A DNA stretch of 48,612 nucleotides from Candidatus Rifleibacteriota bacterium. Lineage in GTDB: Bacteria > Muiribacteriota > Ozemobacteria > Ozemobacterales > Ozemobacteraceae. Shown in pieces: positions 1-7,226 of this stretch. The translations under genes were made by a program, and so were the position numbers. Positions within the stretch are counted from its first letter, which is position 1; the number at the start of each line of letters is the position of its first letter. The notes below the pieces were generated by a model. The model had not been told where the DNA came from. It worked only from the letters and a program-made list of their open reading frames with translations, and ran no database searches. The stretch covers positions 1 to 48,612 of the forward strand of contig JAQUZA010000001.1 of the NCBI GenBank assembly GCA_028691595.1. Direction: 5' to 3'.

Positions 1-1627
1 ACTTCATTTTAATCAGATAGCTGACCATCACCAGTGCCAGTAAAGCAAGTGAAAAGATAGCAATGGCATGCATGGGCATTGCTGATGCCAGAACGTCATC
101 AGGGGAAAACAGCATGCCTGAGGCGGAACCTATGTCTGCCGCAACTCTTGTAACTGGCAGAAGTATCCAGGGAGAAAGAAGAGAGGTTGCAAAAATTAGA
201 AAGACCAGTATTGCCAGAGGAATTCTAACGAGAGGCTGTATTTCGAGTGGTTCAATCTTCTTATCACTGCGTGAGGCTCCGAGAAATACCAGACCGAAGG
301 TTCTTGCAAAACAGGCTACAGCAAGTCCCCCGATCAGGCCGAGTCCGGCAAGAATAATGCCGGCAAGAAGCAGTGCTGAAGAGTTTCCTAATGTTGCGGC
401 TTTAAGGCCGGCCAGAAAAATGAGAAATTCACTGACAAAATTGTTGAAGGGCGGAAGCCCGGAAATTGCGGCTGAGCCTATGCCAAAGGCGACTGCCGTA
501 TATGGCATCGACTTGGCGAGGCCGCCCATCGCTTCGAGTTTGCGGGTGCCGGTGCCAAAATATACGGCACCAGAGCCAAGAAAAAGAAGCCCTTTGCAGA
601 CTGCATGATTCAATATGTGCATCAGGGCTCCGGCTGTGGCTGCAAAAGCCATGGCCGGTTGTTTCCAAATGTTTGCCAGAACCGCGCAGCCCAGCGCCAT
701 CAGAATTATGCCGGCATTTTCCATGCTGCTGTAGGAAATGACTTTTTTGAGGTCATGCTGTGCCAGAGCGGTAATCAGAGCAAAGATGCCGGTAAGCAGG
801 CCCCCGATAGCCATGGCCCAGCCCCAGGATTCTTCAGGCTTGGGCAGAAACATCAAGACCCTGATCAGCCCATAAAAGCCCATTTTGCTCATTGCCCCGG
901 AAAGAACCGCTGAAACATGTGCATCGGCAAAGGTATAAGAGTCGGGGAGCCATACGTGCAGGGGCAAAAGCCCAACTTTTACGCCAAAGCCAAACAGGGC
1001 AAGAAAGAAGATTATCGATGCGGAGCCGAAAGTTATTGGAGCATGGGCAAACTGAGAAAACTCATAAGAGCCCGAACTTGAACTCAAAAGAGCGAATAGA
1101 ACGAAAAGCCCGGCGGTGCCGATGTGACTGGCAACAAAAAAACGCCAGCCGGCATTGCGGGCTGAAGCAATTTCATCACGGTGGGTAATCAGAAAGAAGG
1201 CTGCCAACGACATGATTTCCCAGGCCATGAGAAACAGAATTGCATTTCCTGATGCAAGAAGAAGCAGCATTGAGGCAATCAAAAGATTATAGAAGAACCA
1301 GTAGCCGCCACCTTCATATTTGTCTCGATGGCAGGTCGAAGCAGCATAAACCGCAGCGAGGGTGCCCAGAAATATTACCGGCAGAGAAAAAAAAGCCGAA
1401 ACCTGGTCAATCTTGAGTGTTGCCTGCCCCAAAGGCAGATTAAGAATGTATGATGTGGTGCTGTTTCCATTCAGCAGTGACTGAAGCGCAGTCATCAGTG
1501 CCAGCGCCCCCCCTGCCAGGCACGAAACGGTGGCAATAACTGCTGACATGGTTCTCAGCTTTCCTGTCAGCCAGGCAAGCGCGCCACCGCTTGAAATGAT
1601 TACAATGGCCATTAAATAATGCTGCAT
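1..1627 (-). CDS. HyfB/NuoN-like proton-translocating membrane subunit (3' truncated by window edge)
   Basis: Reading the reverse strand from an ATG at 1627 gives about 542 uninterrupted codons that run off the window start, so the C-terminus is missing. The protein is a chain of hydrophobic helices. A typical antiporter-subunit core is visible, including HRDEIASARNAGW, a VASHIGTAGLF stretch, LPLHVWLPDSYTFADAHVSA followed by LSGAMSKMGFYGLIRV, and ALAQHDLKKVISYSSMEN. These match the membrane subunits of complex I and group 4 hydrogenases (HyfB/HycC/NuoL/N/Mrp family), and the ASHIGTA and SGAMSKMG motifs favour the hydrogenase-4 subunit B type. It would move protons or Na+ as part of a respiratory or hydrogenase complex in the inner membrane. 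AGGGG lies about 9 bp before the start. Its complex partners, if any, are outside the window, so the exact complex cannot be decided. Confidence 0.82.
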   Translation of the reverse strand, partial: MQHYLMAIVIISSGGALAWLTGKLRTMSAVIATVSCLAGGALALMTALQSLLNGNSTTSYILNLPLGQATLKIDQVSAFFSLPVIFLGTLAAVYAASTCHRDKYEGGGYWFFYNLLIASMLLLLASGNAILFLMAWEIMSLAAFFLITHRDEIASARNAGWRFFVASHIGTAGLFVLFALLSSSSGSYEFSQFAHAPITFGSASIIFFLALFGFGVKVGLLPLHVWLPDSYTFADAHVSAVLSGAMSKMGFYGLIRVLMFLPKPEESWGWAMAIGGLLTGIFALITALAQHDLKKVISYSSMENAGIILMALGCAVLANIWKQPAMAFAATAGALMHILNHAVCKGLLFLGSGAVYFGTGTRKLEAMGGLAKSMPYTAVAFGIGSAAISGLPPFNNFVSEFLIFLAGLKAATLGNSSALLLAGIILAGLGLIGGLAVACFARTFGLVFLGASRSDKKIEPLEIQPLVRIPLAILVFLIFATSLLSPWILLPVTRVAADIGSASGMLFSPDDVLASAMPMHAIAIFSLALLALVMVSYLIKMK

Positions 1628-1949
1628 AAATTTCTACCCCTGCTTGCGTATCAGTTGCATGAGCTTTTTTACGCCTGTCTTCTCCCTTTTGCAAGCTTTT
1701 TCAAAAAATTTAGAATATTGTACAGGCAACGTTCATGATTTTTTGTACCGCTTTGTCACAATTGAGGCAAAAAAAATATTGCAGCCCTTGGAAATAATTA
1801 AAAAATCGGTTAAGATTAACCTGTTAATGTCTTGTGTTGCGTCTGGTTTGAATTAATAAAGTATTGACCAGCGACTATCCCGACCAGATGGCAGCGCAGT
1901 TTAAAGCAAAAAGTATAGTGTTACCTCCCCCGGGAAAGGTGAACAAGTA
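1628..1949. promoter_or_regulatory. AT-rich divergent intergenic region with inverted repeat
   Basis: This 322-bp stretch lies between the divergent HyfB-like gene and the lipase gene and contains no convincing gene. It holds several A/T runs, a perfect inverted repeat GGTTAA-GA-TTAACC at 1808-1821 that could be an operator, and a TATAGT at 1914-1919 placed as a -10 element 30 bp before the lipase start. No good -35 is visible for that -10. Both genes must be transcribed from here, but the promoters cannot be fixed by eye. Confidence 0.4.
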
Positions 1950-3269
1950 GTGAATAAGAATTGCGCAATTTTTCTGTCTCATAAAAAGGTTCCAGCTTTC
2001 AGAACTTTTATAAGCCTGCTGCTTCTGCTCGCACTTATGTCGGTCTCTGCCTGGGCAGAGCTGAGTATTGTCAGCGATGTTACCGGCCGGGATTCCTCCC
2101 CCTGGGAGCGCATTGAACTTATTGAAGATGACGATTCGCATTTCGTTGCCGAACCTTTTCATCTCAAGAGTCGCCATAACCATAGTGTTATTTTAAAGGC
2201 TTTTGCAACTAATAAACCGCATTCGCGCAATTTCCTGCTGCATTTCGCCCCGCACTGGAACAAAGCCCGCCAGAGCGTTCCCGTTCTTCTTGTGCATGGA
2301 GCTGGTGATAATGCTTGTCGAGGGTTTTGCCATCCTTTCAGTTTTGATCTTCCAGAGGGAGGTAAAATTGACAAGCCTGGTATGATGCAGCATCTGGTTA
2401 AAAACGGGTTTTCTGTTTTTGCCATTACCTTTTCTCACCCGCATGGCGACAATTTCCTTCAGGCACAGCAGGTGGCAAATGCCATTGCCCGCATTAAAGA
2501 AGTTACGGGTGCCGGTCAGGTCGATGTGGTCTGCCACAGCAAAGGTGCCATGTCGGTAAGAATTTATGCTTCTGACCTTGGCGCTGAATACCCTGAGTAT
2601 TCCTGGATAACCCCTTTTCGCAAGGATATTCGCAAGATTGTTTTTGTTGCCTCACCGTTGAAGGGTATCGACACGGCGTTCAGGTATTATATGTATAACT
2701 TTACTGTGAAGCAGCAAAATCTTGCTGCACCCCTTGGCCCGAGATCAATGGTCTGGCAGGGCATGTATGTCAATAATGAAAATCATAATCGCCTTTTCCC
2801 GGGGCAGTTTCAGATGCTTCATAACTGGGTTAAAGATGGTATTGCGCTAAGCAGTCAAAGTTATACTGCAGATGCAAACATTTCCCGAAATGCTCTTTAC
2901 AAAGGTGGGGTAAGCACTCTGCTGGTATCTGATGGTATTGACCGTGCTATACAGGAATCAGGAAATGTGATAAGCTCTCTCAACAGAAAAGGACTAGATC
3001 CGTCGATCACCTGTCATATTCTTGCCGGTAGCAAACAGTCTATCGATACGATAAAGCTGTTCTGGCTCGAGATACCGGTCGGTGAGTTCGCTGACAGTAG
3101 TGACGGAGTTCTTTTTCTTAAGAGCGCTACTTACAAAAAAGGTCTGACTTCACGTGGTGCAAAAGTTGCCAGCGTTAAAACGCTTGATTTTCATCACGTA
3201 GGTGTCACAGTCTGGCCTCCGGCGCTTAATCACATTACCGAGGTTTTGCGTGAAAGAGATTCTGATTAA
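1950..3269 (+). CDS. Secreted alpha/beta-hydrolase, lipase class 2-like
   Basis: A 439-aa protein from a GTG start with AAAGGTGA just upstream. The N-terminus has a Sec signal peptide (hydrophobic LLLLLALMSVSAWA, cleavage likely after the last Ala near residue 37). The hydrolase fold is supported by an oxyanion-hole segment VLLVHGAGDN, a nucleophile elbow VVCHSKGAMS with Ser197, an acidic candidate Asp385 in SSDGVLFL, and a catalytic-His candidate His416 in FHHVGVT. The order and the DGV...HVG spacing resemble the Lipase_2/EstA family of triacylglycerol lipases and esterases. An oddity is that the first Gly of the GxSxG elbow is Cys (CHSKG). The following phaR-like gene overlaps its 3' end by 20 bp, so the two are probably translationally coupled. 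Substrate is not predictable; esterified lipids or polyesters are the natural guesses. Confidence 0.75.
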   Translation: MNKNCAIFLSHKKVPAFRTFISLLLLLALMSVSAWAELSIVSDVTGRDSSPWERIELIEDDDSHFVAEPFHLKSRHNHSVILKAFATNKPHSRNFLLHFAPHWNKARQSVPVLLVHGAGDNACRGFCHPFSFDLPEGGKIDKPGMMQHLVKNGFSVFAITFSHPHGDNFLQAQQVANAIARIKEVTGAGQVDVVCHSKGAMSVRIYASDLGAEYPEYSWITPFRKDIRKIVFVASPLKGIDTAFRYYMYNFTVKQQNLAAPLGPRSMVWQGMYVNNENHNRLFPGQFQMLHNWVKDGIALSSQSYTADANISRNALYKGGVSTLLVSDGIDRAIQESGNVISSLNRKGLDPSITCHILAGSKQSIDTIKLFWLEIPVGEFADSSDGVLFLKSATYKKGLTSRGAKVASVKTLDFHHVGVTVWPPALNHITEVLRERDSD

Positions 3270-3852
3270 AAAATACGACAATCGTCGTTTGTATTGTGTT
3301 GAAGAAGCCAGGTATGTCTCTCTAACAGAAATCCGCGAATTTTTGCAGCGCGGCGACAAGGTTAAGGTCGTCGAGAAGACTACCGGCAAAGATATTACCA
3401 AATATATTCTGATGCAGGTGATGCTTGAAGAGCGTTACGAGCTCGTGCCTACCTATTTTTACCAGATGTTGCTGCAGTCGCCCCCCGATGCCCTTGAAAA
3501 CTTTTTTCAACAGTTTTTCCCCTATATGATGAACGTTTACAAAAGCTATCAGGAAGGCAAGTTTTCGATGCCAAATATGCCCGGCATGCCTTCTATGCCT
3601 TCTATGCCGTTTCAGAACCCCTGGATGCAGATGCCCAACCCATTTCAGGCTATAAACCCGTTTATGTCGCCTCAGTCGCAGGCTCAACAGGCCTCAAACT
3701 CAAATGAGAAGCCTTCTTCTCCTGCTCAAAAAACGGCAGAGGCAAAACCTGCGCGTAATAAATCGGAGCCCGCAGCAGAAAAAGATGAAGACAAGATGGC
3801 AGAGATTCTCAAGCGGCTGCGCGAACTCGAAGAAAAACTTCATTCTGACTAA
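3250..3852 (+). CDS. phaR: PhaR-like polyhydroxyalkanoate synthesis regulator
   Basis: The N-terminal 60 residues carry the PHB/PHA accumulation regulator DNA-binding domain: IKKYDNRRLY, then RYVSLTEIREFLQRG, VVEKTTGKDITKYIL and QVMLEER. This is followed by a helical segment (FYQMLLQSPPDALENFFQQFFPYM) and a Met/Pro/Phe-rich low-complexity stretch (MPGMPSMPSMPF, roughly residues 98-125). The C-terminus is a charged Lys/Glu coiled-coil. In characterised systems PhaR binds PHA granules and represses phasin genes. The GTG at 3250 is chosen because GAGG sits 6 bp upstream and the protein then begins directly at the conserved domain; an upstream in-frame start at 3202 would lie well inside the lipase gene. 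No PHA synthase or phasin gene is present in the window. Confidence 0.8.
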   Translation: MKEILIKKYDNRRLYCVEEARYVSLTEIREFLQRGDKVKVVEKTTGKDITKYILMQVMLEERYELVPTYFYQMLLQSPPDALENFFQQFFPYMMNVYKSYQEGKFSMPNMPGMPSMPSMPFQNPWMQMPNPFQAINPFMSPQSQAQQASNSNEKPSSPAQKTAEAKPARNKSEPAAEKDEDKMAEILKRLRELEEKLHSD

Positions 3853-3899
3853 CCAGACTGCTCCCTGGTTGTAAACTGTTTCACAGGAAACATTTTAGT

Positions 3900-3938
3900 G
3901 GCCTGCTGTACAGCAGATAGAGCGGGGCAGGCCTTTTC
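3900..3938 (+). terminator. Rho-independent terminator after phaR
   Basis: GGCCTGC at 3900-3906 pairs with GCAGGCC at 3927-3933 and is followed directly by TTTT. The 5' arm also overlaps a perfect 14-bp palindrome, CTGCTGTACAGCAG (3903-3916), which could form a competing hairpin. Confidence 0.65.
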
Positions 3939-3989
3939 GATGCTGCTGTCAAGCGCCTTGTCGAACTTGAGTCTTTGGTCACGCCGTCA

Positions 3990-4009
3990 TTCCGGGCGTA
4001 GACCCGGAA
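3990..4009. repeat. REP-like short palindrome (TTCCGGG...CCCGGAA)
   Basis: TTCCGGG (3990-3996), a 6-bp loop and CCCGGAA (4003-4009), set in the context GTCATTCCGGG...GGAACCCATGAATC. This layout resembles the GTCATTCCC...GGGAATCCA class of intergenic palindromic repeats seen in many bacterial genomes. Only one copy is visible here, so its repeated nature is inferred from resemblance. Confidence 0.45.
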
Positions 4010-4052
4010 CCCATGAATCTAATGCGTTTGCCCTGCAAATTGATTCTTGAGA

Positions 4053-4081
4053 TTGCCTGTTGTTGATAAATTCATTACAAT
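4053..4081 (+). promoter_or_regulatory. Sigma-70-type promoter for the 4111 gene
   Basis: TTGCCT (4053-4058), a 17-bp spacer and TACAAT (4076-4081) lie 29 bp before the ATG at 4111. GAGGA provides the ribosome site. Confidence 0.55.
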
Positions 4082-4110
4082 GGTAGAAATTCATTTTTGA
4101 GGACAGTCAT

Positions 4111-4635
4111 ATGATTAAGCAGCTTGCCGGGTTGCAGCTTCTGATGATGCTTTTTATTCTTACCAGCTTTATTCAGGGGCGGTTGCATGCCAATCAGTTC
4201 AGTTATGTTTTTCCGCCGAATATATCGCTGCAGATAATTGATCAACATGAAGAATCTGGTGGCAAAATTAGACTTACAGCTCTTATCGAAAGCCGGCTTG
4301 GCACCCTTGAAGATCTTGAAGTTTTCTTTGAAAGTTCGAAAGATATGCAGATTCTCAGCAACACCAGTAAACTGAAGACCCTGCCCCCCGGTGCCCCGAG
4401 AAAAGTCAAAATTCTTGCCGTTAAAACCTCTAAGATTGCCGACGAACTTGGTTCGTGGCTGAAGATGGGGGTGCGGTTTACCCCTGATTATCAGGCAATA
4501 AGAACTTATATTGCTGACAAAAGCATCTACCCTGACGACTTTGAACGGCAGAAGCTGGTTAATATAGTCGACAAAAATGTCGGGGCAGAGGCTCGCTATC
4601 TTGAAGCTGTCCGCCATTTCATCAAGGCTGATTGA
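4111..4635 (+). CDS. Small exported protein of unknown function
   Basis: A 174-aa protein with an N-terminal signal sequence (LLMMLFILTSFIQGRLHA, cleavage probably after HA or ANQ). The mature part has a beta-rich look (FPPNISLQIIDQHEESGGKIRLTALIES) followed by an alternating region with many Lys and Asp. It has no catalytic motif, Cys pair or transmembrane helix that I recognise. The start is set by ATG with GAGGA 8-12 bp upstream and by the promoter at 4053-4081. The next gene, an exported metallopeptidase, starts 100 bp downstream with no visible terminator between, so co-expression is possible. I do not recognise the family. Confidence 0.6.
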   Translation: MIKQLAGLQLLMMLFILTSFIQGRLHANQFSYVFPPNISLQIIDQHEESGGKIRLTALIESRLGTLEDLEVFFESSKDMQILSNTSKLKTLPPGAPRKVKILAVKTSKIADELGSWLKMGVRFTPDYQAIRTYIADKSIYPDDFERQKLVNIVDKNVGAEARYLEAVRHFIKAD

Positions 4636-4734
4636 TCTTGGCCGAAGAACTCGTTCTGGTGTTTATTTAATTATGTGCCACGGCTTGCCGGTGCCGGGTA
4701 AGCCTTAAGACTGGCTCAAAAAGGTGATCAAAGT

Positions 4735-6069
4735 ATGCGTAGGCCGCTGATATTATTAGCTGTGGTAATTGCTCTTGTTTTTTCTGCTTCTATGGTTCCC
4801 GTTTTCGCGGCTACCAGCCTGACAACTACCTACACAGTCATAACCGAATATGGCCTTATTGCATCTTTTCCGGCAAATCTTGCGCCAGGTGAAAAACTGG
4901 TGAAATCTGGCGACAACCTTCATGCTTACAGGGTTAAGACAGTTCCTGTCAGAGATGAGAGCCATCTGCTTCAGTTGATGGGTGCCGCCAGCGAAGCTGA
5001 ACTTACAGATTTGCAGAAGGGGCTTCTTGAGAGCCACCGTTTTGCAGTTTCTAACAGCTTTGATAACCTTAAGACACGCGTTCCCGGCACTTCGCCCGGC
5101 ATTAATCTTGAGCTGGTCGATATCACCGGCTATACCGACACCAGCCGTTTCACAACAATAAAAGAAGATTTCTGGCCGCAGAATTCAAGAGTGTACAAGT
5201 ATTCCGACGGCGGTTATGACCTGCATTCTGATATTCGCATCAGTGGCACTGATTGTCTTGGCTATGGCACCGAAACCGCCAGAACCATGCAGAGCACTTT
5301 TGCTCATGAATTCGGGCATGCCCTTGACAAGACTTTTACCGAAGCAGATGCTTATGGGCCTGATGGTGCCCATTACATTAACGAAAAGATCGAAACGAAA
5401 GCTTCTTTTGCCGAGGGTTTTGCCAATTTTATCATGATGCTGTTTTTTCCTGAAAAGGAGCCTGAATTCAGAGAAAGCATCAGAACAATTAAAATAGAGA
5501 GGCCTGAGGGCGGTTATGACGAGTTTCCAATTGCTGATGCCAGATTGGCCGGCGAGGGTTATTTCGATGTTGAGGCAATCAACACCCTGATTTTCACAAG
5601 ACTGGCAGCTGAACTGCCCGATGGTCGGCGACTGGTTCTCGACTCTTTTCAGAAGCATAACCAGAGAGATAATCGCATGGGCATGTTTCTGAAGAACTTT
5701 GTCAGTGACTACCCCGAACATGCTGAGGCAGCCGCCCGAATTTTAGATCGCGAAACCCTTGGAAAACTCAGCGATGCCGAGATGCGTCAGATTCTTGGCA
5801 GCAGTCGGGGCATTGAAAAATTTATTTCTTCGAGAGCTGTTAATGAACAGGTTTCTGATTCTTCGCCGGCTGAAAATACCGGTTCGCCCGGGCATAAACC
5901 TGGCACAATCTATAAATGGAAAGATGCTGCAGGTAACTGGCAGTTTACTGATCAGCCACCGCCTCAAGGGGTCGAATATACGACCCGAAGCCGGGCAGCT
6001 GAACCCGGCAAGGCCAGCCCAGTAACAATAGAAAATCCTGATGCCAGCCCTTTCATTATTGGTTACTGA
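4735..6069 (+). CDS. Secreted zinc metallopeptidase (ATLF/PPEP-like) with C-terminal DUF4124
   Basis: A 444-aa protein with a clear signal peptide (LILLAVVIALVFSA, cleavage near VFA-ATS, residues 25-26). A zincin motif HEFGHALD is at residues 191-198 (His191, Glu192, His195). A second conserved block, ASFAEGFANF with Glu227, follows 31 residues later and supplies the likely third zinc ligand. HExxHxxD followed by an E-x-FAE-x-F block is the signature of the anthrax lethal-factor-like/Pro-Pro endopeptidase group. The C-terminal 55 residues contain IYKWKDAAGNWQFTDQPPP, a typical DUF4124 domain usually found in envelope proteins. It probably cleaves protein outside the cytoplasm; the substrate is unknown. 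The reverse-strand EamA gene ends only 6 bp beyond its stop. Confidence 0.72.
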   Translation: MRRPLILLAVVIALVFSASMVPVFAATSLTTTYTVITEYGLIASFPANLAPGEKLVKSGDNLHAYRVKTVPVRDESHLLQLMGAASEAELTDLQKGLLESHRFAVSNSFDNLKTRVPGTSPGINLELVDITGYTDTSRFTTIKEDFWPQNSRVYKYSDGGYDLHSDIRISGTDCLGYGTETARTMQSTFAHEFGHALDKTFTEADAYGPDGAHYINEKIETKASFAEGFANFIMMLFFPEKEPEFRESIRTIKIERPEGGYDEFPIADARLAGEGYFDVEAINTLIFTRLAAELPDGRRLVLDSFQKHNQRDNRMGMFLKNFVSDYPEHAEAAARILDRETLGKLSDAEMRQILGSSRGIEKFISSRAVNEQVSDSSPAENTGSPGHKPGTIYKWKDAAGNWQFTDQPPPQGVEYTTRSRAAEPGKASPVTIENPDASPFIIGY

Positions 6070-6075
6070 TTTTGT

Positions 6076-6990
6076 CTAAGCAGTGACTGGCGGCTTTGTT
6101 GCGGTAGCTCGGGATATTTCGCTGATAATACCGGTCATGATCAGGATGGTTCCAAAAATTGCTGATCTTGAAATGGATTCCCCGAGAAAAGCCCAGGCAA
6201 GAAACATTGCCACCGCTGGCTTGAAAAAGAACAGATAGCTTGTTCTGCCTGCTGACAAAAATTCAAGGCACTTCATGAAAGTCAGATAGCCGAGCCCGGT
6301 GCCAATGATGCCCATGCCAAGAAGGTTTGGCCAGCTGTGCGCGGGCGGCCAGAAACCCTGATCGAAAAAATACAATACCGGCAGATAAATCACCAGCGTT
6401 GGTACGCAGCTCATTACCAGAACAAGAAGCCCCCCATGTTTCTGAACCATCTTTTTCGACAACACAGTGTACAGGCCGAATCCAGACATTGAAAAAATTC
6501 CGGCAATAACTCCAGGGAGGGTGTCGACCGCACCATCAGCGCGAGCTGCTATTAGAACAATGCCGGTTGCGCCTAAAACAAGTGAAAAAATTCGCTTAAG
6601 ACCCATCTTTTCTTTAAGAATAAGCCACGAGAAAAAATTGGTAGCTATAGGATTTGCCGAAATCAGTATGGCGGCTGTCGAGGCTTTTGCATACTTGATG
6701 CATAGGCTGTGGGCACCCATGGCAAGAATGATATTCATGCATCCGAGCAGTGTCAGCTTGATCATATCTGAACCCTGAAGTTGCTTTAGTTGATTATACC
6801 TTCGATATAAGAGTGCGGGCAGCAGAATAGCGGCCCCAATGAGAAAGCGCCAGAAGTTCATAAGCATGGGCGGCACATCGTGTCTAACCGGATTGGCAAT
6901 GATTTCTATGGATGAAAAAGCAAAGAGCGTGAAGGTCAGATAAAACGCCGCTTTGAGGTTTCCGGGTCGCTCTTGATTAAGGGTTTCCAT
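6076..6990 (-). CDS. EamA/DMT-family inner-membrane transporter
   Basis: A 304-aa protein with about ten predicted hydrophobic helices in two homologous halves, typical of EamA (drug/metabolite transporter) proteins. Family features are the first-helix region followed by PPMLMNFWRFLIGAAILLPAL, then KYAKASTAAILISANPIATNFFSWLILKEKMG at the end of repeat one, and FLSAGRTSYLFFFKPAVAMFLAWAFLGE at the end of repeat two. The substrate (amino acid, nucleoside or other small metabolite) cannot be told. The gene stands alone on this strand, convergent with the metallopeptidase gene and divergent from the 7227 gene. The 236-bp region upstream should hold both promoters. Confidence 0.85.
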   Translation of the reverse strand: METLNQERPGNLKAAFYLTFTLFAFSSIEIIANPVRHDVPPMLMNFWRFLIGAAILLPALLYRRYNQLKQLQGSDMIKLTLLGCMNIILAMGAHSLCIKYAKASTAAILISANPIATNFFSWLILKEKMGLKRIFSLVLGATGIVLIAARADGAVDTLPGVIAGIFSMSGFGLYTVLSKKMVQKHGGLLVLVMSCVPTLVIYLPVLYFFDQGFWPPAHSWPNLLGMGIIGTGLGYLTFMKCLEFLSAGRTSYLFFFKPAVAMFLAWAFLGESISRSAIFGTILIMTGIISEISRATATKPPVTA

Positions 6991-7094
6991 GGTTTTTGAT
7001 CTCGTTCTGAATGCCCAGAGAAAAAAATAGAAGTGAACTAAATCTGGCTCTGCAATGTTGCATATATAACATGAAAACGGCTTGAACCAAATTT

Positions 7095-7106
7095 GTCTGT
7101 ACAGAC
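7095..7106. promoter_or_regulatory. Palindrome GTCTGTACAGAC, possible operator
   Basis: A perfect 12-bp palindrome in the divergent intergenic region between the EamA gene and the 815-aa protein gene. It shares the core CTGTACAG with the palindrome at 3903-3916. Downstream, TTGATC (7121-7126) and GATAAT (7142-7147) could be a promoter with a short 15-bp spacer. Function is inferred only from symmetry and position. Confidence 0.35.
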
Positions 7107-7226
7107 TTTTGTCACGGTCTTTGATCTGCCGGTTTAAAACGGATAATAAATCTGGTAAACTTTATAGCCGCCAGATCGGTATAGTTAGCATTAAAATTGT
7201 CGAAAGAATTTGACAGGGAGACAAGT

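Noticed and set aside
63..1188. Short plus-strand open frames over the first 1.2 kb
   Set aside because: They are shadows of the reverse-strand HyfB-like gene, which is continuous but incomplete at the window edge.
5185..5721. 178-codon open frame antisense to the metallopeptidase
   Set aside because: It lies wholly under a gene with signal peptide and zinc motif, with no promoter or ribosome site.
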